A stretch of 30,156 nt of DNA from an uncultured Akkermansia sp. (GCA_904501955.1 CAJGCY010000012.1:1-30156); one strand, 5' to 3'. Positions 15,401 through 22,971 are shown, counted from the stretch's first letter. Made by a program: numbers and translations. Notes: generated by a model from the letters alone, not told the origin.

Positions 15401-18144
15401 GTCGTGAGTGCCGTTTGCAGGTGCAGGGTAGAGATGCGTTTGAAAACTTGATGGAAGCCGAGGAGCTGAGTCTGGAGCTGGCGGAAAAGGCGGGTAAATT
15501 GCACGCCACAGTGAGCTCCCCCCGCAGTGGCACGGCTCAGCTGGTGGTGAGCAGCCGCTTGGGCATGCGCCGTATCGAGCGCCGTTTGGCGCAGGGGGAG
15601 AATGCGTTTGAGTTGGACCTGCGGGAGGGGGAAGATGGCAAGGTGGCGCTCTCCGTATTGTTGCCTCCTTCCGGGCGCCATGCTACTGCCGGCTCTTGTC
15701 CGGAAGTGTCGGAATTTTGCTTTGTCCCAGTGCCGAGCCAGCACTTGGATGTCAGCATTACACCCCCAAGTGAACCGGTGCGCCCCGGCCAAAAAGTGAG
15801 CATCTCCGGGCGTGTGCTGGCGCAGGGAAATCCGGCGGAGGCGGCGGTAACTCTGTACGCGGTGGATGCTGGCATGCTCTCCGTGGCGGAGTATAAGGCG
15901 CCTAATCCGGAGGCTGTTTTTGCCTCCGCTGCGGCAAGTTGCTTTGCCCCGAGCAGTTTTCATGAGCGCATAGCGTACTCTACCTTGTCTTGTTCTACCA
16001 TGCACGCCTTGTGGCAGGGGGATATGGTGCAGGGGGAGGCGCGCAGCCTTTCTCCGGAAGGTTCTATGTCCCTCGCGTTCAGAAACTCCGTTGACGGTAT
16101 CGCGTATCAGGTGGCGGATGGTGAAATACCTCCGTGGTTGCTGGATGATGATTCCTCGGGTGTCTTAACCGGAGGCCTCAGATCCGGTGCGAAGTCAGTG
16201 TCGCCTTCCGTGGTGGCATACTGTATGGCGGATGATACACCGCCGCCCGTTCGCCGTCATTTTGCACCCGTGGCGGTGTGGCAAGCTGCGTTGAAGACGG
16301 ATGCCGAGGGCAATTTCAGCGCGGAAGCTCAGTTGCCGGATACCCTCACCACCTACCGCGTGTTTGCCGTGGCCATTGACAAGAGCGGCAAGCGTTTCGG
16401 TGTGGCGGAGGAGGATTTTACCGTGAATCTTCCGGTGATGATTACGCCGGGAATGCCCTTGTTCATGAGTGTGGGGGATTCGCTTACCCTCCCGCTCAGC
16501 ATTGCCAATAATACCGGGGCAGATGGTAGCTGGGTGGTCACGCGCCAGGGGGATTCCACCCCGCAACCCGTGGAGCTGCCTGCCGCCGGCTCTGCAACCC
16601 TTTACTTCGACGTGCAAGCTCAGGAGGAGGGCGAGCTCAGCTTGCAATGGACGGCTGAGGGCGCTGCCGGCACGGATGCTGTGCAGGATTCCTGCCGGGT
16701 GCGTTATCCCGCACCTTTGTTGAAGGAGGTGCACCACTTGGAGCTGCTGCCGGGGCAGGAGCCTGTGGCGCTGGCTGCTCTTTTTGCGCCGGAGACGGCT
16801 CAGTCCACCCGTGCTCGCGTGCAGGTGGAGCTTTCCGCTTCCCCCATGTTGCATTTGCGCGGGTGTGTGGATTTCCTGATGGATTCCACCTACGCTTGCT
16901 CGGATCAGCGCGCGGTGGCGCTGATGCCTTGGCTGCTGTATGATGAGCTGGCGCCGTTCTGCCCGCGCTTGACTTCCAAACCCCGTGAAGAGGTGAAAGC
17001 TTACGTGCAGCGAGAAATTGCCGCTATTCTGGCGCGGCAATGTACGGATGGTGGCATTGGCTTTTGGTCAAAAGACGCAGCCCCCTCACCATGGGCAAGT
17101 GCTTATGTGGCGATGGCGCTCACCGTGGCTGCGGAGCGCGGGTATGAGGTGCCTAAGGATAAAATGAAACGCCTTTTGCGCTACTTGGAAAAGAATGAGG
17201 ATTCCCTGGCTGCCTCTCCGCGCCTGATGTCCTTGCGTGCTCTCGGGCATAAGTCGGCCTTGCGCAAAGAATTGCAGCGCGAGCGCGAGGCTATGCTGAA
17301 GGAAGCTGCCCGCCCCCATGGTTTCCGCCAATCCGTGCGTGGTGCTCATGTGGAATTCATGCTGGCGCTGGCGGGTGGTGATGATTCCCATGCGGCCTTC
17401 CGCACATGGCTGCGCACCGTCGCGAGAGATAGGCGCCATCGTGACAGCTGCGACTCCGCGTGGGTGATGCTGCTCCTGCATGATTACCTCCGCAAGGGTG
17501 CCGGTGCACAGGGTGCTGCCGTGGTGCAGGTGAATGATGCTCGCCATGAGTTGCAGCGCAAGCCCCTCGCATTAGCGCTGCCTGCTGTGGCTCGCCCTGC
17601 GGGTTTGCCGACCACGCTTGCCGCGGTGGACTCCACCGTGTATGCCACGGTGCGCATGGCTGCCTACCCGGAGCAGATAGAGTTCCCCGGTGTAACGGAA
17701 AAAGGCTTGCAGGTCACCCGCTTGTATGAAGTGCAGGGGGCTGATGGTAAGTGGTACCCCGCACCGCAGGAACTGCGCGTGGGGGATGTGGTGCGTGTCA
17801 CCCTCACCTGTGCCAAGATGGCGGATGAGCTGGAGTATCTTGTCGTGGAGGACTACCTCCCCGCTTGCATGGAAGCCATCAACCCGAATGTCCCCTCTCA
17901 GGCGGTGGACCTTGAGCCTTGCGAGTGGAGCATGAGCTTTGACCACAAGGAGTATCTGCCTGACCGCGTACGGGCTTTCTGCACGCGCTGGGCTCACCGT
18001 GATTTGCTCAACATGCGCTATTATGCCCGCGTCAAACGCGCCGGTAGCTGTACGGCTCCCCCGGCTCACGCTCAGCTCATGTATGAGCCCCAAACCTACG
18101 GCCTCTCTCCCAATGCCAAGCTTATTTCCCGCCCCGCTCCATAA
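12412..18144 (+). CDS. Bacterial alpha-2-macroglobulin family protein, secreted
   Basis: A 1910-residue protein with an N-terminal signal peptide (hydrophobic core FSISALLWVVSSLSLWA, cleaved near ANP) and no lipobox, so periplasmic and soluble rather than a lipoprotein. Macroglobulin-type beta domains fill the first two thirds, with YVFVDRPLYRPGDTVHVRG near residue 695. The bait-region neighbourhood and A2M domain follow (WQAALKTDAEGNFSAEAQLPDTLTTYRVFA near 1290). The thioester domain is near 1480-1720, including GGIGFW and PWASAYVAMAL. The family traps proteases by forming a thioester from the Cys and Gln of CxEQ; here the motif reads C1496-S-D-Q1499, keeping both reactive residues but with Asp for Glu. 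No penicillin-binding protein 1C partner is adjacent. The second in-frame ATG (12427) is an alternative start. Confidence 0.9.
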   Translation: MFRISMNGKFFSFSISALLWVVSSLSLWANPQVTECSRSQTVDIKLPEPMVSTTVVQAEEDATPEQRGLHLFTISGDAAHCPTAEWTDQDELKLFFPAGTDCNTEYKLTFHEDAGYLSGEKPKKRTVSFRCPPNMLMGKSVVTSDGWAVMVIPQDFDTVQARNFSPNTPVRYEFCRVKKRFWSGERYYSRRVAAVVSPARVRDGVGSQQLNRLHALGKSVWGNLKEDSILPGAVLVRPAEELDTDEEWELVYAGAEKSGFGSGAMGTMTPVNELLTGVNVKRPAKDNGEMELVIYFNSPVPEAELLPLFARLGFSVDGDGELTTAPDGRNRKLTVSKDVWLNFRYVGALECSLAKATPAEGEEACLAYCPAGMAAGMRVCVSGVLPAVVDVEIPAGLRAANGATVREAHVHRVSMLPAYPELGVSENGVHIMPWSGAHTLVLPVNNMEEVSATLRRVEPGMAPELVFGQKYDTRSLSYLSYQYNMGLLRKRRDLSSAGDIDELWKRLQQEKKTHEEACALRQRWMKTATLLHSQRFVVSSSGMCHPSTLPVDLDALSGGDLKPGLYVLTLGMRANHHVRYALSLHKQNAGFLNDEIDIPVLVTDLNLIVADDGAMVTSLADGSLVGNASIATYSSEDSPSAQQVLTESGVSFSPLASGKSHVIARRGEHMAFGTCSNYDGNLSADEEGDVCYVFVDRPLYRPGDTVHVRGVVRRMHAGRAGMSSCSKVTLQVQKPDYEQMLSRELSLDAFGAFEAEVTLPVGDEDVTGEYDFELKGDDFEVSKSVRCEVFRRDAFAASLKVHVDKVAPKVVSVQVQADDYSGIPLSNARVKLKVKYGERQEQFHTLVTDASGAASMELPISAQELSEGKVTVSASVNNDREEFVELPDQSHEFSAADFRIVCAGGRIRVLDAVSGKPLSRECKLRIRLEEAGYTKLGKRTSFGMVTPCVRVVNESETVVPADCARGVVLPPAVLKSLRGLYLSDDLALSISGTDAAGRECRLQVQGRDAFENLMEAEELSLELAEKAGKLHATVSSPRSGTAQLVVSSRLGMRRIERRLAQGENAFELDLREGEDGKVALSVLLPPSGRHATAGSCPEVSEFCFVPVPSQHLDVSITPPSEPVRPGQKVSISGRVLAQGNPAEAAVTLYAVDAGMLSVAEYKAPNPEAVFASAAASCFAPSSFHERIAYSTLSCSTMHALWQGDMVQGEARSLSPEGSMSLAFRNSVDGIAYQVADGEIPPWLLDDDSSGVLTGGLRSGAKSVSPSVVAYCMADDTPPPVRRHFAPVAVWQAALKTDAEGNFSAEAQLPDTLTTYRVFAVAIDKSGKRFGVAEEDFTVNLPVMITPGMPLFMSVGDSLTLPLSIANNTGADGSWVVTRQGDSTPQPVELPAAGSATLYFDVQAQEEGELSLQWTAEGAAGTDAVQDSCRVRYPAPLLKEVHHLELLPGQEPVALAALFAPETAQSTRARVQVELSASPMLHLRGCVDFLMDSTYACSDQRAVALMPWLLYDELAPFCPRLTSKPREEVKAYVQREIAAILARQCTDGGIGFWSKDAAPSPWASAYVAMALTVAAERGYEVPKDKMKRLLRYLEKNEDSLAASPRLMSLRALGHKSALRKELQREREAMLKEAARPHGFRQSVRGAHVEFMLALAGGDDSHAAFRTWLRTVARDRRHRDSCDSAWVMLLLHDYLRKGAGAQGAAVVQVNDARHELQRKPLALALPAVARPAGLPTTLAAVDSTVYATVRMAAYPEQIEFPGVTEKGLQVTRLYEVQGADGKWYPAPQELRVGDVVRVTLTCAKMADELEYLVVEDYLPACMEAINPNVPSQAVDLEPCEWSMSFDHKEYLPDRVRAFCTRWAHRDLLNMRYYARVKRAGSCTAPPAHAQLMYEPQTYGLSPNAKLISRPAP

Positions 18145-18164
18145 ACGAAAAGTGTCTTTCCCGC

Positions 18165-18322
18165 CCGATAAATCGGAAGTTGAAGAGGGGGATTTGTAAC
18201 ATTCATTCACTCGGAGCGAGGGACTTTAGTCCCTCTTATGGATTGGCCCCGCACGTATTTGTGGGACTAAAGTCCCACGCTCCGATAGATTTGTTAATCC
18301 TCGCCAACTTCCGATTTATCGG
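18165..18322. repeat. 158-bp palindromic element with CCGATAAATCGG ends (structured element 2)
   Basis: The ends are a perfect 18-base inverted repeat, 18165-18182 and 18305-18322, containing the near-palindrome CCGATAAATCGG. Inside are a second inverted pair, TCGGAGCG (18211-18218) / CGCTCCGA (18278-18285), and two self-complementary blocks, GGGACTTTAGTCCC (18220-18233) and GGGACTAAAGTCCC (18263-18276). There is no coding frame of note. It lies between the ends of two convergent genes, as element 1 does. It could also serve as a bidirectional stop for transcription, although no U-tract is present. Confidence 0.85.
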
Positions 18323-18357
18323 ACACAGATGACTTATTAGAAGTTGCCACCTGCAAT

Positions 18358-19839
18358 TTACTGCGGGCCGATTTTGATGATTATATCATTGCCCAAGGAG
18401 CGCACGCTGCCGGGGGCTGGCCAGAGGGGCATGGTGTCGAACTCCTCTTTGTGTTTTTTATAGAAAGCGTTGGTGCCGATGCGCATGCGATCTGCGAGTT
18501 TGAGGTGGCGGAGGTAGTAATAGAGCATGTTCGACCAGGTGAGGGTGTGTTCTGCGCACGTGTGGTCGGTGGCGGGGCGGTTCATGGGCTCGCCGATGAG
18601 GATGATGTGCTGAGCTGTGCTGCCGGAGCGGGCAGACTCCGCCAGGGCTGCACTGCGCATGGCGCGGAGCTCCGCCACGCAGATGTCATATTCATGCGCT
18701 TGGAGCTTGGCTTGCTCGGAAACATGGTAGAGGCCCTTGATGAGGGTGAAGCCCAGGATGACAAACGCTGCTTTGCGGAGTGCGGGGGTAAAGCTCACAC
18801 CGGATGCAGCGAGCAGCCCCCAAAGCCCGGCGAACATGAGGGGCTCCGCAATGAGGGTCCACGGTGTTTGCCCTCGGAGCATGAGGGGGCCGAGCGCATA
18901 GGGCGTGAGGCACAGCAGTACCAGCAAGAGCGCAACGGTCACGCGCTCGCGCCACATGGCGGTGCGAGTGAGCCTGCGGAAGAGAATAACGAAGGGGATA
19001 AGGGCAGAGAGGCATACCCACTGGCCGGGATAGCCCACCATGAGCGATTGCAGGAACAGGCGGCCTTTTTCCGCCGGGTCGGCCTGCAAGAACTCCGGCC
19101 AGCACGTGAGGCTGCTTTGGTAACCCTGCACATAGGTGAGCTGAGCTTGGGTGACAAAGGGCAGGTGAACGGTGGCGGTTTTGATGAGCAGCCAAAGGGC
19201 AGCAGCAGCCATGCCGGTGAGGATGAATACCCCCACACGACGGAGTTGGCCGGCGGTCTGCTGCAGCTGGTGCCGGCGCAGCTCCGTGAGTAAGAAGAGG
19301 GTGGCAAAGTAAAATGCCGTCGCTTGGTAAGTGCCGAAGGCTAGAGTAAGCAGGGCAATGCTCCCCAAGCGCGCCGGTACGCCGGGGCGCTGCAGGAGCA
19401 TGACGGCGCCTGTTACGGCGAGAAATGCCGCTGCCACGGCATCACACAAAAAGCTGAATTGCAGCATGTGGCTGAATTGGATGCAGCCCAGGTAAAAACC
19501 GCCGAAAATCAGCCGCTGCCCCCATGTGCTCAGGCGCAGTAGGTGTGTTTGGAGGCAGATGCAGAGCGATATCAACACCCCGCTGATGATACCTGCCGCC
19601 CACACGCAAGCCCCCAACCCGAAAATGCCGCGCCACAGCACCACACCCCAGCGCCCTGCTGCGGCATACAGGCCGGTTTCCTCCCCGCTGAAGTCGTACA
19701 CGTCATCCACATGCATGCCCAAGCGCAGAATGCTGTAGCCGTATATCAGCAAAAACAGGCAGAAGTATAATGCAAACCACGGGGCTTCCGTGCGCAGAAG
19801 CTTGTGGTGCGTGAACCGGGGCGGGGTGCTCGCTTCCAT
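18358..19839 (-). CDS. Polytopic membrane protein, GtrII-like glucosyltransferase family
   Basis: A 493-residue protein with about ten hydrophobic segments, starting at about residues 22-40 (APWFALYFCLFLLIYGYSIL), and a soluble C-terminal part after about residue 375. Between the first two segments is HVDDVYDFSGEETGLYAAAGRW. This resembles the external acidic loop and G-R motif of GtrII-type and related GT-C membrane glycosyltransferases, which add sugars from a polyprenyl carrier to O-antigen or other surface glycans. The family match is by pattern only and moderate. It is transcribed in the same direction as purA but separated from it by a terminator. A run of eight C bases lies 8-15 bases before the ATG. 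Alternatively it is an uncharacterised polytopic protein without enzyme activity. Confidence 0.6.
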   Translation of the reverse strand: MEASTPPRFTHHKLLRTEAPWFALYFCLFLLIYGYSILRLGMHVDDVYDFSGEETGLYAAAGRWGVVLWRGIFGLGACVWAAGIISGVLISLCICLQTHLLRLSTWGQRLIFGGFYLGCIQFSHMLQFSFLCDAVAAAFLAVTGAVMLLQRPGVPARLGSIALLTLAFGTYQATAFYFATLFLLTELRRHQLQQTAGQLRRVGVFILTGMAAAALWLLIKTATVHLPFVTQAQLTYVQGYQSSLTCWPEFLQADPAEKGRLFLQSLMVGYPGQWVCLSALIPFVILFRRLTRTAMWRERVTVALLLVLLCLTPYALGPLMLRGQTPWTLIAEPLMFAGLWGLLAASGVSFTPALRKAAFVILGFTLIKGLYHVSEQAKLQAHEYDICVAELRAMRSAALAESARSGSTAQHIILIGEPMNRPATDHTCAEHTLTWSNMLYYYLRHLKLADRMRIGTNAFYKKHKEEFDTMPLWPAPGSVRSLGNDIIIKIGPQ

Positions 19840-19846
19840 GGTGTCC

Positions 19847-19854
19847 GGGGGGGG
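19847..19854 (-). repeat. C8 homopolymer tract in front of the GtrII-like gene
   Basis: Eight G bases on the plus strand (C8 on the coding strand) lie between -8 and -15 relative to the ATG at 19839. Tracts of this length and position can slip during replication and alter expression; whether this one varies is unknown. Confidence 0.6.
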
Positions 19855-19870
19855 ATGATGAGGGGTGGCG

Positions 19871-19912
19871 ATAAAAAGAAAAGCCCTGCAGCATGGCTGT
19901 GCCGCAGGGCTT
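19871..19912 (-). terminator. Rho-independent terminator of purA
   Basis: Stem AAGCCCTGC (19881-19889) / GCAGGGCTT (19904-19912) with a 14-base loop. On the minus strand it is followed by TTCTTTTTAT. It starts 17 bases past the purA stop codon. Confidence 0.88.
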
Positions 19913-19929
19913 GCAAAGTGTGCGTGTAA

Positions 19930-21204
19930 TCAGTGGGGCACCGCAATGGTTTGCTCGCGGTCCGGGCCCACGCCTACCGTGCCTACGGGGCAGCCGATAA
20001 TCTCACCGAAGCGCTTGATGTAGGCCTTGCAGTTCTCCGGCAGCTGGTCGTAGGTGGTGCACCGGGTGGTGTCCTGCATCCAGCCGGGGAGCTCCTCGTA
20101 AATGGGCTCGCAGGCCTCCCAATCCTCGATGAGGGCAGGGGGGAACTCCAAGATTTGGTCGCCCAAGCGGTAGGCCGTGCAAATCTTGATGGTCTTCATC
20201 TCATCCAAGCCGTCGAGGTTGGTCATGGCCATCTCGTCAAAGCCGTTGAACATGGAGGAATAGCGTAGCACGACGCCGTCCGCCCAGCCACAGCGACGGG
20301 GACGCCCGGTGGTAGCACCGAACTCACGACCGAGGCCGTGCAGGTAATCGCCGATTTCGTCATCCTCTGTAGCGAAGGGGCCTGCACCCACGCGGGTGGT
20401 GTAAGCCTTGCACACGCCGATAACGCGGTCGATGCGGGTGGGGGCTACGCCGGAACCCGTGCAGCAGCCACCGGCGCTGGTGTTGGAGCTGGTGACGAAG
20501 GGGTAGGTGCCGAAGTCGATGTCGAGCATGGCGCCCTGAGCACCCTCGAAGAGAACGGTCTTGCCCTCCTTGACTGCCTTGTTGAGCACGGGGATGGTGT
20601 TGCAGATGTGGGGGCGGAGGACCTCTGCTGCAGCCATGACGGCATCGAGCGTGACGGCGGGATCCGCAGCGGGCCAGCCGAGGCGCACCAGCTCCTCATT
20701 GGCGGTCTTGATGCGAGCCTTGAGCACGGACTCCAAACGAACGGGGTCGATGAAGTCCACCATGCGAATGCCGACGCGACGGGCTTTGTCCGCATAGGTG
20801 GGGCCGATGCCCTGCTTGGTGGTGCCGATTTTCTGGTCGCCGAGGGCTTCCTCCTGAGCGGCGTCAATATCGCGGTGGATGGGCAGCACAACGTGCGCGC
20901 GGTCGGAGATGAGCAGATTGTCCGGGGTAATCTCCACGCCCTCCTTGCGCAGGTACTCAATCTCCTCCACCAGAGAAGTGGGGTTAATCACAACACCGTT
21001 GCCGATGACGTTTACCTTGCCCGGCCACAGAATGCCGGAGGGAATGAGGTGCAGTACGTATTTCTTGCCTTTGGCAATCACGGTGTGGCCGGCGTTGCTG
21101 CCACCCTGGCTGCGGGCTACGTAATCTGCGGTTTCGGTAAGGAAGTCAATGACCTTGCCCTTGCCTTCATCTCCCCACTGGGAGCCTATGACTAGTGTGT
21201 TCAT
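19930..21204 (-). CDS. purA: Adenylosuccinate synthetase
   Basis: PurA joins IMP and aspartate using GTP, the first committed step from IMP to AMP, as a cytoplasmic dimer. The 424-residue length is normal. Conserved blocks are GSQWGDEGKGKVIDF (P-loop with catalytic Asp), GGSNAGHTV (the catalytic His of the NAGHT motif kept, with Ser for the usual first His), LHLIPSGIL, GTTKQGIGPTYADK, FEGAQGAMLDIDFGTYPFVTSSNTSAGG (IMP site), TRVGAGPF, GREFGATTGRPRRCGW and the C-terminal GPDREQTI. It begins 31 bases after the carA stop codon and has no clear promoter of its own, so the two probably form a carA-purA operon, ended by the terminator at 19871-19912. Confidence 0.97.
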   Translation of the reverse strand: MNTLVIGSQWGDEGKGKVIDFLTETADYVARSQGGSNAGHTVIAKGKKYVLHLIPSGILWPGKVNVIGNGVVINPTSLVEEIEYLRKEGVEITPDNLLISDRAHVVLPIHRDIDAAQEEALGDQKIGTTKQGIGPTYADKARRVGIRMVDFIDPVRLESVLKARIKTANEELVRLGWPAADPAVTLDAVMAAAEVLRPHICNTIPVLNKAVKEGKTVLFEGAQGAMLDIDFGTYPFVTSSNTSAGGCCTGSGVAPTRIDRVIGVCKAYTTRVGAGPFATEDDEIGDYLHGLGREFGATTGRPRRCGWADGVVLRYSSMFNGFDEMAMTNLDGLDEMKTIKICTAYRLGDQILEFPPALIEDWEACEPIYEELPGWMQDTTRCTTYDQLPENCKAYIKRFGEIIGCPVGTVGVGPDREQTIAVPH

Positions 21205-21235
21205 GTTCTGGTGTAGGTAAGTTGCCGTGTGGGGC

Positions 21236-22393
21236 TTATGCCTTGGCGGCCTGAATCATTTTGGAAATCTCAGCGAAGTAAGAGTCTGCCCCCTTCGGGC
21301 CGGGGATGGCGGAGGGCTGGTACTGCACGGTGAAGATGGGCAGGGCGGTGTGGCGCAGGGCTGCCACCGTGTTGTCGTTCATGTTGGTTTGCACGACCTC
21401 GAGCTCAGCGGGCAGGGAGGCGGCATCCACGGTGAAGCTCTCATTCTGCGTGGTGATGAGTACGTGGCCGACGCGCTCGTCCTTCACGGGCTGGTTGGCG
21501 CCGTGGTGGCCGAACTTGAGCTTGCTTGTGGTCGCGCCGAAGAGTCGGGCAATAACCTGATGCCCCAAACCGGTGCCGAAGGTGGGGAGTTTGTGCTCCG
21601 TCATCAGCTGCTTGATGTTCTGCAGCTCATCCACGTTGACGGCGGCGGGGTCGCCGGGGCCGTCGGAAAGGAAAATGGCTTGGCAGTTGCAGGAGTCCAA
21701 CACGTCAGCTGCATCAACGGTGGGGGGCAGCAGCGTGCACGCAAGCCCATGCTGACGCAGGGTGGCAAGGGTGCTCTGCTTCACGCCGAAGTCAAGTACG
21801 CCGATGTTTGCAATCACGGGGGGGAGCTCTTTGTAATTGGTCATGTCGCCGGCAGTCTTGTTCGGCAGCTTCCACTCACGCTCCTCGCCCTCACCCGGCC
21901 AGAAAACGTCCTCCTCGCTCAGCGGGGTGACGAGGTCAGCGCCCTCCAGCGTGGGGGCAGCCTTGGCGGCGGCGATGGCTTCCTCAGCACTCAGCTCCGT
22001 GGTGACGCAGCCACGCATGGAGCCGTTGTCGCGGATGTGGGTGGCGATGGCGCGGCAGTCTACCTCAGCAATGCCGACCATGCCGAAGCGCTGCATCCAG
22101 CTACCCATGTCCTCATTGGCGTTCCAGTTGCTGTGCAGACGAGCCAGCTCGGTAACCACGAGAGCATTTGCCTGCGGGCGACGGCTTTCGTTGTCGCCTT
22201 CACTGATGCCGTAGTTGCCGATGAGAGGGTAAGTCATCACCGGAATCAAACCGCGGCATGCGGGGTCCGTGATAAGTTCTTGATAACCTGCTACTGCGGT
22301 GTTGAAGCAAACTTCGCCCGTTGCTGTGCCGGTAGCACCGATGGAGCTACCTTCAAATACTGTTCCGTCTTCGAGTGCGAGAATAGCTTTCAT
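21236..22393 (-). CDS. carA: Carbamoyl phosphate synthase small subunit with a degenerate glutaminase triad
   Basis: CarA normally hydrolyses glutamine and passes ammonia to CarB for carbamoyl phosphate synthesis, feeding pyrimidines and arginine. The 385-residue length and both domains are normal. The N-terminal CPSase domain shows LEDGTVFEG, GEVCFNTAVAGYQE, DPACRGLI and YPLIGNYG. The C-terminal class I amidotransferase domain shows VLDFGVK, FLSDGPGDP, FGHHGANQPV and TTQNESFTVD. The triad is lost: the nucleophile motif G-x-C-L-G-H-Q reads GTGLGHQ (Gly275 for Cys), and the usual QYHPEA reads QYQPSA (Gln359 for His, Ser361 for Glu). The frame is intact and the surrounding residues are conserved, so this is not an ordinary pseudogene. 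It probably supports an ammonia-dependent enzyme or is structural. carB is not in the window. Confidence 0.95.
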   Translation of the reverse strand: MKAILALEDGTVFEGSSIGATGTATGEVCFNTAVAGYQELITDPACRGLIPVMTYPLIGNYGISEGDNESRRPQANALVVTELARLHSNWNANEDMGSWMQRFGMVGIAEVDCRAIATHIRDNGSMRGCVTTELSAEEAIAAAKAAPTLEGADLVTPLSEEDVFWPGEGEEREWKLPNKTAGDMTNYKELPPVIANIGVLDFGVKQSTLATLRQHGLACTLLPPTVDAADVLDSCNCQAIFLSDGPGDPAAVNVDELQNIKQLMTEHKLPTFGTGLGHQVIARLFGATTSKLKFGHHGANQPVKDERVGHVLITTQNESFTVDAASLPAELEVVQTNMNDNTVAALRHTALPIFTVQYQPSAIPGPKGADSYFAEISKMIQAAKA

Positions 22394-22417
22394 GCGTTTT
22401 TCTTTTTAAGCCGTGCC

Positions 22418-22446
22418 ATGATACTAAATTTGCGCTCAGATAGCAA
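22418..22446 (-). promoter_or_regulatory. Putative promoter of the carA-purA operon
   Basis: On the minus strand TTGCTA (22446-22441) and TATCAT (22423-22418) are 17 bases apart. Transcription would begin near 22411, leaving a leader of about 18 bases. There is no room for an attenuator or a known pyrimidine riboswitch. Confidence 0.55.
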
Positions 22447-22528
22447 GACTATATTGCTCCGAATACGCAAAAATCTATAACATGTATCAGTCTTCTTTAC
22501 AAAATTTGTCATTTTTGCGGAAGAATGC

Positions 22529-22558
22529 TTGCATTGCCTGAAAAAATGTGGTTATAAT
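22529..22558 (+). promoter_or_regulatory. Putative promoter of the 22630-26721 operon
   Basis: TTGCAT (22529-22534) and TATAAT (22553-22558) are 18 bases apart. The leader to the ATG at 22630 would be about 65 bases. It is divergent from the carA promoter within the same 236-base gap. Confidence 0.5.
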
Positions 22559-22629
22559 AAGCCATGAAGCAGGCTGCCTGACCGCAGGTTGTCATGCGTA
22601 AAGGACGTAACTCATAACGACGGACAATT

Positions 22630-22956
22630 ATGGAAAACGAAGAAATACAAGTCGAAGTGCCCCTCGCTGTGCCCTCGCCTGATACGAAAAATCGCTTGGA
22701 AGCTGCTCGCGAGTTCGCGGTGGAGCAGTATGAGAAGATTCGTCGTGCTGCTGCAGCACAGCTTGAGAATGTGCGCAAGTACACGAAGGAAGCTCGTGCC
22801 AAGATTAATGATGGCTGGGATGTAACGTGCTCTAAAGCCAAGGAGTTGCACAAGGCCGGTGAGGAGTACGTGAAGGCAAACCCGACGACATCCGTGCTGG
22901 GCGCTCTGGGCGTGGGTGTGTTGATAGGCTTGCTGCTTGGCTGCACTCGCCGCTGA
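22630..22956 (+). CDS. DUF883 / ElaB-YqjD-like membrane-anchored protein
   Basis: A 108-residue protein with a long charged helix (about residues 17-85, rich in Ala, Glu, Lys and Arg) followed by a C-terminal Gly-rich membrane segment (TTSVLGALGVGVLIGLLLG) and a short CTRR tail. This is the layout of the ElaB/YqjD family. In E. coli YqjD is a tail-anchored inner-membrane protein linked to ribosomes in stationary phase. The next two genes resemble YqjE and YqjK, giving the same order as the enterobacterial yqjD-yqjE-yqjK cluster, which strengthens the call. The ATG lacks a Shine-Dalgarno sequence. Confidence 0.8.
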   Translation: MENEEIQVEVPLAVPSPDTKNRLEAAREFAVEQYEKIRRAAAAQLENVRKYTKEARAKINDGWDVTCSKAKELHKAGEEYVKANPTTSVLGALGVGVLIGLLLGCTRR

Positions 22957-22971
22957 TGATTTTTGCTCGAT

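Noticed and set aside
18211..18285. Ordinary terminator pair between convergent genes
   Set aside because: Stems lack U-runs and sit inside a larger unit with 18-base inverted ends, so a repeat element explains them better.
21227..22480. Open frame of 417 codons antisense to carA
   Set aside because: Antisense shadow of a gene with clear CarA motifs; no domain of its own.
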